Of a stretch of DNA of 64,000 nt, positions 12,360 through 21,124 are shown piece by piece. The DNA comes from Corynebacterium timonense (lineage in GTDB: Bacteria > Actinomycetota > Actinomycetes > Mycobacteriales > Mycobacteriaceae). The position numbers were made by a program, and so were the translations under genes. Position 1 is the stretch's first letter. Every line of letters begins with the position of its first letter. The stretch lies in NCBI RefSeq assembly GCF_900105305.1, contig NZ_LT629765.1, positions 1 to 64,000 on the forward strand, read 5' to 3'. The notes below the pieces were generated by a model. It saw only the letters and a program-made list of their open reading frames with translations, had not been told where the DNA came from and made no database searches.

Positions 12360-13766
12360 ATGTTCAAGAACCGTGTTCGCACCGCCGCTCTCGCCGGTGC
12401 AATCGCAGTAGCAACCGGTGTTTCTGGTCTCGCTGTCCCGGCCTACGCTCAGCAGGGCGGCACTGGCCACAACGTCGAGGACGGCTCCAAGCCGGGTGCT
12501 GGCGAGAACCAGCAGAACCAGCCGCCGGTGGGCGAGGTCCTCGCGGCTAACAAGCTGCGCGACGACGCTAACAAGAACGAGGCCGCCATCAAGGCCCACG
12601 TGTTCCTTCCCGTCCGTCCGTTCGCAGAGAGCCTTCCGATCGAGGCCGAGACCAAGGCCAAGTTCGACGCCAAGGAGCAGCAAGCCACCGCGCTGCTCAC
12701 CGCTTCCGTGAAGAACCTCAACGACATCAACGTCACGCTGAAGGACATTGAGGAGCAGATCAAGAAGGCCAACGATGCATGGAGGGCGTACGCCGATGCC
12801 ACCACCCTCACCGCGGCAGAGCGCCAGGAGCTCCGCGACCTCGCCGTTCGTGTGAAGGCTCCGGCGGACATCATCGAGAAGATTGACGCCCTCGATGTCG
12901 TTACCGCGAAGCCGGGCGACGAGAACTACATCGAGCAGATCTTCGACATCTCGACCAGCCCCGACTCCCGCCAGAAGGTCTACGAACTGGTCGACACTGT
13001 GACTGGCTACCAGCGCACCGACGAGGGCACCGAGGAGGAGCTGGACCAGTCCAAGGCCGTGTCCCAGGTTGCTAAGCAGCTCTTCACCTTCCTCGACGGC
13101 TGGGATGACCGCAACAAGCTGTGGAAGCGCGCGAACGAGCTGACCGCCGATGCCAACGACCGCAACGTCGCTGTGGTCCGCGAAGCGTTTACGAATGCTC
13201 AGGAGAACGTCCGCGCCGCACGCCTCCTCGTGGCCTACTACAGCACCGCCGCTCGCTGGGTCGACCTGTACAACAAGGACACCCTGCTGAGCAACGAGGA
13301 GCGCACCCTCCGCACCGAGTACTTCAACCTGCTGTTCAACTCCAACAACGGCTCGACCGTGGGCAACCAGAACAGGTGGAACCTCGACCTCGAGGCTGCT
13401 GCGCAGGCTGCGGTCACGAACGCCGACGCCGGCCAGGAGTGGGTGAACCCCGTCGAGACCGTCCGCCTGCTGGACAAGAAGTACCGCACCGACTACCCGG
13501 ATCGTTGGGGTGCTGCTAAGCCGGACTACAACGCTCCGAGCGATGCCGACCGCCTGATCGACGCTCTGGACAAGATCACCGACGACAACGGCAAGCCTGG
13601 CAACCCTCCGGCGGGCGAGAACCCGACCCCTCCCGGCAGCTCCGTTCCCGGCAGCTCCAACCCGGGCCTGGGCACCGCTGGCATCATCGTCGGTGTCCTC
13701 GCGGTCATCGGCGGCATCATCGCTGCCATCTTCCCGCACATCCAGCAGTTCCTGCCCAAGTTCTAA
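12360..13766 (+). CDS. cspB: S-layer protein PS2 (CspB)-like
   Basis: The product has 468 residues. The signal peptide MFKNRVRTAALAGAIAVATG with cleavage after AYA is nearly the same as that of the C. glutamicum PS2 S-layer protein as I remember it. The mature part is helical, acidic and cysteine-free, like PS2. A Pro/Gly/Ser linker (about 415-435) leads to a hydrophobic C-terminal anchor (GIIVGVLAVIGGIIAAIFP) that would hold the lattice in the outer mycolate layer. The ribosome-binding site is CAGGAG about 8 nt before the ATG. The IS3 element ends at 12341, so the native promoter is now 1.44 kb away. Expression may be lost, reduced or driven from the IS. PS2 varies strongly between strains, which fits the moderate similarity beyond the signal peptide and anchor. 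Confidence 0.8.
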   Translation: MFKNRVRTAALAGAIAVATGVSGLAVPAYAQQGGTGHNVEDGSKPGAGENQQNQPPVGEVLAANKLRDDANKNEAAIKAHVFLPVRPFAESLPIEAETKAKFDAKEQQATALLTASVKNLNDINVTLKDIEEQIKKANDAWRAYADATTLTAAERQELRDLAVRVKAPADIIEKIDALDVVTAKPGDENYIEQIFDISTSPDSRQKVYELVDTVTGYQRTDEGTEEELDQSKAVSQVAKQLFTFLDGWDDRNKLWKRANELTADANDRNVAVVREAFTNAQENVRAARLLVAYYSTAARWVDLYNKDTLLSNEERTLRTEYFNLLFNSNNGSTVGNQNRWNLDLEAAAQAAVTNADAGQEWVNPVETVRLLDKKYRTDYPDRWGAAKPDYNAPSDADRLIDALDKITDDNGKPGNPPAGENPTPPGSSVPGSSNPGLGTAGIIVGVLAVIGGIIAAIFPHIQQFLPKF

Positions 13767-13797
13767 GGCAGTAACCGCCTAGCGGAACACAGAAAAC

Positions 13798-13826
13798 AGC
13801 CACCCGGCAACCCCGGGTGGCTTTTT
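13798..13826 (+). terminator. Terminator after the S-layer gene
   Basis: The 10-bp perfect stem AGCCACCCGG / CCGGGTGGCT has a 5-nt loop and is followed by five Ts. Confidence 0.9.
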
Positions 13827-13903
13827 CGTGCCTCGGGCGCGGCCAGGACCCACCGCGTCGTCGCGGCCGTGTTGCGCGCCCGCTTGCTGCCGCTTGCTGC
13901 CGC

Positions 13904-15379
13904 TTACTGCAGCGCCGAGGTCAGCTTCATCACGTTGTCAATGTAGCGCCGGTACCAGGGCCGCTTTCCCCACCGCTCGAGCGTCAGCGGGCGGGAGACG
14001 GCCAAGTAGGCCTGGGCGAGCTCGTCGATCTGCCCCAACAGCGGCCCGTGCGCGATGAACAGGGAGCTTTCGTAGTTCAGCGTGAACGAGCGCATGTCCA
14101 TGTTCGAGGACCCGATGACGCCGACGGAGGTCTCCCGGCCCGGGTCCGCGAGGACGAACTTGGTGTGCAGGATGTAGGGGGCGGGAAACTCCCAGATACG
14201 CACGCCGGCCTCGAGGAGCTGCTCGTAGTAGGAGGACTGCGCGTGGTGCACCATGAACTGGTCGGCGCGCTCGCCGACGAGGAGGTCCACGCGGACGCCT
14301 CGGTGGCAGGCGGTGCTCACGGCGTCGAGAAGCGTGTCGTCGGGGACGAAGTAGGGCGAGCACAAGATGAGGCGCTCGCGGGCGCGGTGGATGAGGGTGG
14401 TGAACATGCGCAGGTTCGGCTCGGCGTGGTAGCCGGGCCCGGACGGCACGAGCTGCACCACATGGAGCTCGGCGGCGCTCGCGCTTTTCTCGGCCGGCGG
14501 CTCGAGCGCGATGATCTCACCGGACTCGGTGTACCAGTCCACGGCGAACATGGATTCCAGCGACGTGATGATGGGCCCCTCGAGCTCGACGAAGGCGTCG
14601 ATCCATTGGCGGCCGGCGCGCACGTGGTTGCGCTTGAGGTAGGAGCGGTCGATGAGGTTGAAGCTACCGATCATGCCCACGCGGCCGTCGACGACGATGA
14701 TTTTGCGGTGGTTGCGCAGGTCGGGGCGGCGCCAGCGCCCGCGCAGCGGATCGAGGGGCAGCATGCGGTAATGGTCCACGCCGATCGCGTCGAGGCGGCG
14801 CATGAAGCGGCGGTAGCCGGGGTACTTGCGGGAGCCGATGTGGTCGTACAGCAGGCGCACGTGGACCCCGCGCTCGATGGCGCGCTCGATGGCCTCGAAC
14901 ACGCGGGTGGTGGTGTCGTCCCAGGCCACGGCGTAGATTTCGATGTTGACGTAGTGCTCGGAGGACTCGATAAGCTCGGCGATGCGCGTCATCGTCATCT
15001 CGTAGTCCGTCCACAGGCGCCGCACGTGGGCGTGGAGGGCGGGGAAGCCGGTGAGCGTGCGGTTGAGCCGCACCATCGTCTCAATCTCGTCGGCGTGCAG
15101 TGCCCCGGGAGGGAAGTCGGGCACGCGGGAATGCACGTTGTCCACCTCCGCCTTCGCCCGCTGCTGGATGCCGTGGCGGCGCCGCGACACAAAGGTCGAG
15201 CCCATGAGCAGGTACAGCGGCAGGCCCACGACGGGCAGCAGCAGGATGAGCAGCAGCCACGCGTTCGCGCTGGAGGGGCGCCGGTTGGACGGCACGACGC
15301 CGATCATGACGAACTTGATGCCGTAGTCCAGCACCATCATCGCAAGCTGCAGATAGGAAAAGTCGAGGTCGAGGCTCAT
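13904..15379 (-). CDS. cls: Cardiolipin synthase (phospholipase D family)
   Basis: The product has 491 residues. Two N-terminal membrane helices (around 10-30, and LLLILLLPVVGLPLYLL at about 42-58) precede two PLD domains. The first HKD motif is RNHRKIIVVDGRVGMIGSFN and the second is LHTKFVLADPG with GVIGSSNMD. Both have the catalytic His, Lys and Asp. The enzyme joins two phosphatidylglycerol molecules into cardiolipin and glycerol at the inner membrane. It follows xthA with a 4-bp start/stop overlap in a run of minus-strand genes. A PLD-type enzyme is the bacterial class rather than the CDP-alcohol transferase class used by some actinobacteria. Confidence 0.9.
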   Translation of the reverse strand: MSLDLDFSYLQLAMMVLDYGIKFVMIGVVPSNRRPSSANAWLLLILLLPVVGLPLYLLMGSTFVSRRRHGIQQRAKAEVDNVHSRVPDFPPGALHADEIETMVRLNRTLTGFPALHAHVRRLWTDYEMTMTRIAELIESSEHYVNIEIYAVAWDDTTTRVFEAIERAIERGVHVRLLYDHIGSRKYPGYRRFMRRLDAIGVDHYRMLPLDPLRGRWRRPDLRNHRKIIVVDGRVGMIGSFNLIDRSYLKRNHVRAGRQWIDAFVELEGPIITSLESMFAVDWYTESGEIIALEPPAEKSASAAELHVVQLVPSGPGYHAEPNLRMFTTLIHRARERLILCSPYFVPDDTLLDAVSTACHRGVRVDLLVGERADQFMVHHAQSSYYEQLLEAGVRIWEFPAPYILHTKFVLADPGRETSVGVIGSSNMDMRSFTLNYESSLFIAHGPLLGQIDELAQAYLAVSRPLTLERWGKRPWYRRYIDNVMKLTSALQ

Positions 15380-16167
15380 CGGACGTCGTCAAGCGAAAGC
15401 GAGCGGGTGTCGTAGTCGGCGATGACGGGCGCGTGGTCGCTGGCGCCGGTGCCGCGGCGCTCCTCGACATCCACCCACGCCTTTGCTACTCGACGCCCCA
15501 TCGGCGCCGTCACCAGCTGAAAATCGATCAACATGCCCTCGTTCTTCTGAAAGCGCATGGCCTTGTAGTCCCAGAACGAGTAGGGGTCCGGGTGCGTCAC
15601 CTGGGTCAGCCCGGCCTCGAGCAGCATCTGGAAGGCGGCGCGCTCCGGCTCCGTGACGTGCGTCTTGCCCTCGAACCAGGAGATATCCCAGACATCGCTA
15701 TCCGTCGGCGCGATGTTGTAGTCGCCGCAGTACACCGCGGGCGCCGCGGCGTCGACGGCGTCGCGCAGGCTGTAGAGAAACTCCAGCTTGTAGTCGTAGT
15801 GCGGGTCGCCGATCGCGCGGCCGTTGGGCACGTACAGGCTCCACACGTCGACGCCGCCGCACGTCGCGCCGATCGCGCGGGCCTCGACCTCCGGCCGGCC
15901 GTTCTTGGCAAAGCCGGGCTGGCGGGCGAAGGAATCACGCACGTCGTCGAGGCCCACGCGCGAGGCGATGGCCACCCCGTTCCACTGCGAGTACCCCACG
16001 TGCGCCACCTCGTAGCCCGCCGACTGGAACACCGAGGCGGGGAACTTATCGTCGACGACCTTGGTTTCCTGCATGGCCAGGACATCGACATCCTGGCGTT
16101 CGAGGAAGGCCGCGACGCGCTCGGCGCGGGTGCGTACCGAGTTGACGTTCCAGGTGGCAATATGCAT
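15376..16167 (-). CDS. xthA: Exodeoxyribonuclease III
   Basis: The product has 263 residues of the endonuclease/exonuclease/phosphatase superfamily. It shows N in IATWNVNSVRTR, E in LAMQETKVVDDKFP, a Y in LYVPNGR, D and N in CGDYNIAPTDSDVWD, and the final catalytic H in GASDHAPVIADY. This is the exoIII/AP-endonuclease signature, and the enzyme would act in base-excision repair. It lies 10 bp after the upstream acetyltransferase gene and overlaps cls by 4 bp. Confidence 0.92.
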   Translation of the reverse strand: MHIATWNVNSVRTRAERVAAFLERQDVDVLAMQETKVVDDKFPASVFQSAGYEVAHVGYSQWNGVAIASRVGLDDVRDSFARQPGFAKNGRPEVEARAIGATCGGVDVWSLYVPNGRAIGDPHYDYKLEFLYSLRDAVDAAAPAVYCGDYNIAPTDSDVWDISWFEGKTHVTEPERAAFQMLLEAGLTQVTHPDPYSFWDYKAMRFQKNEGMLIDFQLVTAPMGRRVAKAWVDVEERRGTGASDHAPVIADYDTRSLSLDDVR

Positions 16168-16177
16168 GCCCTATACC

Positions 16178-17140
16178 CTAACCCAGCTGCGCGTACCGGT
16201 GCCGGTGGTGCTCGACGAAGCCCGTCGCGTGGTACAGGTTCACCGCCGCGACGTTGCTCGCGCGGGTCTGCAGGTAGGCGGCGTCCGCGCCCGCGGCGGC
16301 GCCCCAGCCCAGCAGGCCGGAAACCAGCTCGGTGCCCAGACCCCGGCGGCGCAGGTCGGGGGCGACCTCCACCGCCGAGTAGCCCAGCCAGCGCCGCCCG
16401 TCCGTGGACTCCGTAATGGTCGCGCGCGTCACCGCCACCGTTCGACCCTCCACGACGAGGCGGGCGAACGCCATGCGGCCCTCGATCGCCGCGTCCACCG
16501 CCCGCAGCGCCTCCGCCGGCAGAGGCTGGCCGCGGAAGTGGTAGAGCGCGAGCCAGTCCGCGTCCGGGGTGTCGTCGACGCGAAAGCGCGCGGAGGGGGC
16601 GTCGGTTCTGGTCAGCGGGTGCGTCATCACGAGGATCTCCTCACCCAGGCTCCACCCGCCCGACTCCACCAGCGTGAGCGCTGGCTTACCAATGCGCTCC
16701 GGGATGAGCAGCCGCACCGGCTGGTTGTGGCGGGCGTAGAACGCGCGCAGCTTCTCCAGCGGCACCGGGGCGAACCCCGCGCTGTGGCCCAGGGGCACCG
16801 CGGAGTTGGAGCGCTCCGCGATGTCGGCGCCGGTGCGGGCCAGCCAGCCGTCGATAAGCTCATGCTCGAGCCCCGGAAAAGCCTTCGCGTACGCCGTCTC
16901 AATCGCGCGAATGTCCGAGTTGCGCACGGTGCGCGGCGGGAGCTTCTTCACCACGTGCACGTCGTGGATTTCGATCGCGTTTTTCGACGAGGGGAAGCCC
17001 CCGACCGCCTGCGGCCGCACGCGCAGCGGGTCGAGGCCCACCACGTGCCCCACAACGTCACTGGAGTGCTCCCCGCGGCGCTGGCGCACCACCACCCGAT
17101 CGCCCACCGCCACCTCGTCGGAGCGGAAAAACCTGCTCAT
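16178..17140 (-). CDS. GNAT N-acetyltransferase of the Cg3035 / Rv0428c family
   Basis: The product has 320 residues. A non-GNAT N-terminal region of about 200 residues starts with a small beta-rich segment (AVGDRVVVRQRR). The C-terminal GNAT domain contains VEVAPDLRRRGLGTELV (acetyl-CoA P-loop) and ASNVAAVNLYHATGFVEHHRHRYA. The same build, located between def and xthA, occurs in C. glutamicum cg3035, which has been described as a novel N-acetylglutamate synthase. By that precedent the role here may be arginine biosynthesis, but substrate specificity cannot be read from sequence. It begins 1 bp after def ends, so the genes are co-transcribed. Confidence 0.8.
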   Translation of the reverse strand: MSRFFRSDEVAVGDRVVVRQRRGEHSSDVVGHVVGLDPLRVRPQAVGGFPSSKNAIEIHDVHVVKKLPPRTVRNSDIRAIETAYAKAFPGLEHELIDGWLARTGADIAERSNSAVPLGHSAGFAPVPLEKLRAFYARHNQPVRLLIPERIGKPALTLVESGGWSLGEEILVMTHPLTRTDAPSARFRVDDTPDADWLALYHFRGQPLPAEALRAVDAAIEGRMAFARLVVEGRTVAVTRATITESTDGRRWLGYSAVEVAPDLRRRGLGTELVSGLLGWGAAAGADAAYLQTRASNVAAVNLYHATGFVEHHRHRYAQLG

Positions 17141-17713
17141 CTAGTGCCCGAACGGGTCCTCGTCCACGCCCGGCAGCCACGTGTTGCCCGGCTCCGTCCA
17201 ACCGTTCGCCTTAATCACGCGCTTCGCCTCACGCTTGTAGCGGCCCGTGAGCACGTCCGTGTACACGTACCCGTCGAGGTGGCCCACCTCGTGCTGCAGG
17301 CAACGCGCGAAAAAGCCCTCGCCCTCGACCTCGATCTCCTTGCCGTTCTCGTCCAAGCCCGTCACCTTCGCCCAGCTCGCGCGGCCCGTGGGCCAGCCCT
17401 CGCCCGGCACCGACAAACACCCCTCCTCGTCCTCGCCGTTATCCCGCGGCATCGTCTTGGGGATCTCGCTGGTTTCCAACACCGGGTTAATCACCGTGCC
17501 CCGGCGCATCGTGTCGCCGTCGGGGCAGTGGTAGACGAAGAGGCGCAGTGGCACGCCCACCTGGTTCGCGGCCAAACCGACGCCATTGGCGGCGTCCATG
17601 GTCTCGTGCATGTCCGCGATGAGCTCCGCCAGCTCCTCGACCGGTTGCTCCACCAGCTTGGTGGGGGTGTGCAGGACAGGGTCGCCATGAATGACGATGG
17701 GTCGAATTGTCAT
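17141..17713 (-). CDS. def: Peptide deformylase
   Basis: The product has 190 residues from ATG 17713. The three family motifs are present: [18 protein letters not shown] (metal-binding Cys) and QHEVGHLDG (two His and catalytic Glu). The enzyme removes the formyl group from nascent proteins. The start codon sits at one end of a 22-bp palindrome whose other end is the start codon of the divergent DUF3263 gene. A TATA-rich core 7 nt upstream would serve as a -10 element for a leaderless mRNA. An ORF extension upstream is antisense to the divergent gene and is rejected. Confidence 0.95.
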   Translation of the reverse strand: MTIRPIVIHGDPVLHTPTKLVEQPVEELAELIADMHETMDAANGVGLAANQVGVPLRLFVYHCPDGDTMRRGTVINPVLETSEIPKTMPRDNGEDEEGCLSVPGEGWPTGRASWAKVTGLDENGKEIEVEGEGFFARCLQHEVGHLDGYVYTDVLTGRYKREAKRVIKANGWTEPGNTWLPGVDEDPFGH

Positions 17714-17732
17714 GCCTAATATATTAGGCATG
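17711..17732. promoter_or_regulatory. Perfect 22-bp palindrome holding both divergent start codons
   Basis: The two arms are CATGCCTAATA and its exact reverse complement. The def ATG (minus strand, 17713) and the DUF3263 ATG (plus strand, 17730) lie at its two ends, 16 nt apart. The core TAATATATTA offers a TATATT -10 hexamer in both directions about 5 nt before each ATG, so both genes could be transcribed as leaderless messages from one shared element. Confidence 0.7.
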
Positions 17733-17945
17733 CTCACCCCGGACGACGTAGCCATCCTCGACTTCGAGGCCGCCGCGCCGCGCAGCCTCGGCGCCAAGGA
17801 GGAAGCCATCCGGCGCACCCTCGGGCTCAGCCCCGTGCGTTACTACCAAAGGCTCAACGTCCTCATCGACTCCGCCGACGCCCTCGCCGCCCGGCCCCAG
17901 CTCGTGCGGCGCCTTCAACGCGTCCGCGACCAGCGCTCGCTATAG
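17730..17945 (+). CDS. DUF3263 family protein
   Basis: The product has 71 residues: [20 protein letters not shown], then [20 protein letters not shown], then [20 protein letters not shown]. This matches the small actinobacterial DUF3263 family, whose helical pattern with GLSPVRYYQ resembles a helix-turn-helix. A DNA-binding role is therefore possible but unproven. It is divergent from def across a 22-bp palindrome, and an autoregulatory role at that site is conceivable. The following LytR_C gene begins 8 bp later, so the two are probably one operon. Confidence 0.85.
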   Translation: MLTPDDVAILDFEAAAPRSLGAKEEAIRRTLGLSPVRYYQRLNVLIDSADALAARPQLVRRLQRVRDQRSL

Positions 17946-17953
17946 TTCACGGT

Positions 17954-18744
17954 GTGACTAACGAGAACCCCGGGAACAACCACCTGCCCGCCGAGCCCTC
18001 CGGCGAGTCCTTAGGCGAGGAGTACCGCGGTGCCCACCGCCGCGATGACGACGCCGCCGGCTCCACCGCGGCCGCCGCGGGTGGCCTGCCCGCCCGCGGC
18101 CTCGGCATGATCCTCATCGCCGTCGCCGCCATCCTGCTCCTGTGGGGCATCTACGCTCTCACTCAGCAGGACCCGGAAGCCTCCGAATCGGCGTCCTCTT
18201 CGTCTGCTGCTCCTTCTTCTGCTGCTCCTTCTTCTGCTGCTCCTGCTTCGTCTGCTTCTGGTGCGCCTTCTTCTTCTGGTGCGCCTGCTTCGTCTGCTTC
18301 TGCGTCTTCTTCTTCTGGTGCGCCTTCTTCTTCCGGTGCTCCTTCTGCTCCGGGCGCGGCGGGGGCCGGTTCGGGGGCTGAGGCTGGTGGCGCTGCCGGG
18401 GGCCGCAGCTGACCGCGGACAACGCCGAGGTCCTCGTGTTCAACAACTCCCCAACCCCCGACCGTGCCGCACAAACCGCAGGCCAGCTCGAGCCGGACTA
18501 CACCGTGGCCAACCGCTCCGCCGACGCAGCCCAGATGAACCTGCCCGAGCAGAACTTCGGAATCTTCCCCGACACCTACGTGTTCTTCGACCCGAACGTC
18601 GCAGGTGCCGAGGGCGTGGCCGCCGACATCGCTGGCCGCGTTGGCGGCACCCCGCGCTCCGTCCGCGATCTGCCCCAGGGCACATCGCTGCCGCCGGAGG
18701 CCACGCGCAACGGCAACGCCGTTACCGTCGTGCTGGCCGGTTAG
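17954..18744 (+). pseudogene. LytR C-terminal-domain membrane protein, frameshifted at a G5 tract
   Basis: The GTG start at 17954 opens a frame of 152 residues. It encodes a cytoplasmic N-terminus, one membrane helix (GLGMILIAVAAILLLWGIYAL) and a long Ser/Ala/Pro linker, then stops at 18410-18412. The missing domain continues in the next frame (readable from about 18403 to 18744): QLTADNAEVLVFNNSPTPD, with helices and a final NAVTVVLAG, a LytR_C-type domain. Adding one G to the run GGGGG at 18398-18402 restores a single product of about 263 residues. The break is a single-base loss in a homopolymer: true mutation, slipped-strand variation or sequencing error. Such proteins are envelope-associated. 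Confidence 0.75.
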
Positions 18745-18750
18745 CTGCGC

Positions 18751-19510
18751 GTTGAGGTCGACCTCAAGGGTTTGGCGTGTGCAAAACCCCTGGTCGCGTA
18801 GCCCTGGATTGCGTTGAGGTCGACCACGGTCGACCTCAAGGGTTGTCCGGGTGTAAAACCCCAGGTCGCCGAACCCCGGATTACGCTGACGTCGACCACG
18901 GTCGACCTCAAGGGTTTAGCGGGTGTAAAACCCCAGGTCGCCGAACCCCGGATTACGCTGACGTCGACCACGGTCGACCTCAAGGGTTTAGCGGGTGTAA
19001 AACCCCTGGTCGCCAAACCCCCATAACGGCTGACGTCGACCACGGTCGACCTCAAGGATTTTCCGGGTGTAAAACCCCAGGACGCGTAACCCTGGATTGC
19101 GTTGACGTCGACCACGGTCGACCTCAAGGAAAACCCGCACATAAAACCCCAGGTCGCGTAACCCCCATAAACGCTGACGTCGACCACGGTCGACCTCAAG
19201 GGTTGTCCGGGAGTAAATTCCCTGGTCGACAAACCCCCATAAACGCTGACGTCGACCACGGTCGACCTCAAGGGTTGTCCGGGTGTAAATTCCCAGGTCG
19301 CCGAACCCCCATAAATGCTGACGTCGACCACGGTCGACCTCAAGGGTTGTCCGGGTGTAAAACCCCTGGTCGCGTAACCCCGAATCACGCTGACGTCGAC
19401 CTCAAGGAGAACCCGCACATAAAACCCCAGGACGCGTAACCCCGAATCACGCTGACGTCGACCTCAAAGAAAACCCGCACACAAAACCCACACATAAAAC
19501 CCGCACAGAA
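18751..19510 (+). repeat. Array A: 72-bp palindromic tandem repeats
   Basis: Eight full units are spaced exactly 72 bp apart, with cores GTCGACCACGGTCGAC starting at 18819, 18891, 18963, 19035, 19107, 19179, 19251 and 19323. Shorter end units have GTCGAC only once (18757, 19395, 19457) and lie 62 bp from their neighbour. Each unit also has CTCAAGG after the core and a second possible hairpin with arms like GGGTTTT and AAAACCC. The array starts 6 bp after the stop of the LytR_C gene and ends before the carboxylate-amine ligase gene. Because 72 is a multiple of 3, long reading frames cross it on both strands, but nothing suggests they are translated. Confidence 0.9.
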
Positions 19511-19585
19511 AACACCACATCGAACCCAACGCGCCGTGAATGCAAAAAGCGGATGTTGTGGGCGTCGACAGCTAAGCTTTTCCGC

Positions 19586-20719
19586 ATGGATCCGTTCCGC
19601 GATTTCGCGCGCTCACCTCGCCCGACGCTCGGGGTCGAATGGGAGATTGGCCTTGTTGATCCGCAGACGCGGGACCTGATGCCCCGCGCTGCTGAGGTGA
19701 TTGATGAGGTCCACGCGCGCTACCCGGGTACGCACCTGGAGAAGGAGTTCCTGCAGAACACCGTCGAGCTGGTCACCCCGGTGTGCACGAACACGCGCGA
19801 GGCGGTGGGCGCGCTGGCGGAGTCGCTGGGGCGCGTGCGCGAGGTTGCGGACGAGAAGGGCCTGAAGCTGTGGGCCGGGGGCGGGCACCCGTTCTCGAAT
19901 TTTCGCACGCAGCCGCTGAGCCCGAAGATTACGTACCAGGAGATCATCAACCGCACCCGCTACTGGGGCCAGCAGATGTTGCTGTGGGGGATTCACTGCC
20001 ATGTGGGCGTGCGCCACGAGGACCGGGTGTGGCCGATCATTAACGCGCTGATGACGAAGTACCCGCACTTGCTGGCCATTTCGGCGTCGAGTCCGGGGTG
20101 GGATGGTATTGATACCGGGTATGCGTCGAATAGGACGATGCTTTACCAGCAGCTTCCCACGGCGGGCATGCCGTACCAGTTTAAGAATTGGGACGAGTGG
20201 GTGCAGTTCATGTACGACCAGCAGACGTCGGGCGTGATTAACCACACGGGTTCGATGCATTTTGATATCCGCCCCGCGGCGAAGTGGGGGACGATCGAGG
20301 TGCGCATTTCGGACGCCACCTCGAACCTGCGCGAGCTCGCCGGGGTTGTCGCGCTCACGCACTGCCTGGTCGTGCACTACGACCGCATGCTCGACGAGGG
20401 CAAGGAGCTGCCCACGCTGCAGCCCTGGCACCTGGCGGAGAACAAGTGGCGCGGCGCGCGCTACGGGCTCGAGGCGCTCGTGATTACCTCGCGCGCGACG
20501 GACGAGCGGTGGGTGAGCCAGGAGCTCACCGAGCTCGTGGATGAGCTTGAACCGGTCGCCACGGAGCTCGGCTGCGTGGAGGAGCTCGCCCTCGTCCTCG
20601 AGATCCTCGAGCGCGGCGCCGGCTACCAGCGTCAGCGCCGCATTTACGAGGTCGAGCGCGATTGGAAGCCCGTCGTCGACGCGACCTGCCAGGAGATGCT
20701 CGACCTCACCTGGGGCTAG
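19586..20719 (+). CDS. Carboxylate-amine ligase (YbdK-like glutamate-cysteine ligase family 2)
   Basis: The product has 377 residues from ATG 19586. It shows [12 protein letters not shown] at the N-terminus, then [11 protein letters not shown], then [11 protein letters not shown] and [20 protein letters not shown]. These are the GCS2-family active-site strands, with metal-binding Glu and His residues. The family joins glutamate to an amine such as cysteine with ATP, but the physiological product of the YbdK branch in corynebacteria is not settled. A TAAGCT element ends 7 nt before the ATG, which suggests leaderless transcription. The 3' end faces mrpG 27 bp away, with no clear terminator between. 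Confidence 0.85.
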   Translation: MDPFRDFARSPRPTLGVEWEIGLVDPQTRDLMPRAAEVIDEVHARYPGTHLEKEFLQNTVELVTPVCTNTREAVGALAESLGRVREVADEKGLKLWAGGGHPFSNFRTQPLSPKITYQEIINRTRYWGQQMLLWGIHCHVGVRHEDRVWPIINALMTKYPHLLAISASSPGWDGIDTGYASNRTMLYQQLPTAGMPYQFKNWDEWVQFMYDQQTSGVINHTGSMHFDIRPAAKWGTIEVRISDATSNLRELAGVVALTHCLVVHYDRMLDEGKELPTLQPWHLAENKWRGARYGLEALVITSRATDERWVSQELTELVDELEPVATELGCVEELALVLEILERGAGYQRQRRIYEVERDWKPVVDATCQEMLDLTWG

Positions 20720-20746
20720 CTCGCTTATCGACGCCCCACCCGGCGC

Positions 20747-21124
20747 CTAGGGCTTCGGCTGGCGCTGTGCCGGACGTTCGTTGACGGACAGGGCGTCATC
20801 ACCGCCGTAGAGGCCCTCGCGCCGGGCGATGCGGCCGAGGCGCTGCGCGGTGACCGGGCTGGTCATCAGGGCGTACACGATGAGAAGCGCGAGGACGGCG
20901 AGCTCGCCGCGCTCGTGGGGTCCGAAGTCCGGGTGGCCGATGACACGGATGATGGTGCCCGCGACCATGAGGACAAGGCCCGTCGTTTGAGGCTTGGAGA
21001 TGGCGTGGATGCGCGCCATGGTGGAGTGGAAGCGCACGAAGCCGATGGCGGCGGAGAACACCATGAGCGCGCCGGGGAGGATGAGGAACAGCGAGACGAT
21101 GTCAGCGACGAGGTGCCAGTTCAC
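20747..21124 (-). CDS. mrpG: Na+/H+ antiporter subunit MrpG
   Basis: The product has 125 residues with three hydrophobic helices (LFLILPGALMVFSAAIGFVRF, GLVLMVAGTIIRVIG, LAVLALLIVYALMTSPVTAQ), the PhaG/MnhG family pattern including the MTSPVTAQRLGRIA end. It overlaps mrpF by 4 bp (ATGA) and is last in the operon. It is an accessory membrane subunit of the multi-protein sodium/proton antiporter. Confidence 0.9.
   Translation of the reverse strand: MNWHLVADIVSLFLILPGALMVFSAAIGFVRFHSTMARIHAISKPQTTGLVLMVAGTIIRVIGHPDFGPHERGELAVLALLIVYALMTSPVTAQRLGRIARREGLYGGDDALSVNERPAQRQPKP

Noticed and set aside
12339..13739. 466-codon minus-strand frame
   Set aside because: Antisense to the S-layer gene, no start signal and no domain.
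13817..15415. 532-codon plus-strand frame
   Set aside because: Antisense to the clear cardiolipin synthase gene; composition typical of high-G+C shadow frames.
18741..19439. Repetitive proteins of about 220 residues on both strands
   Set aside because: They arise because the DNA repeat is 72 bp (24 codons); no start signals and equal openness on both strands.
18751..19510. CRISPR array
   Set aside because: Intervals between the palindromic cores are variants of one sequence, the unit is 72 bp throughout and no cas genes are near.
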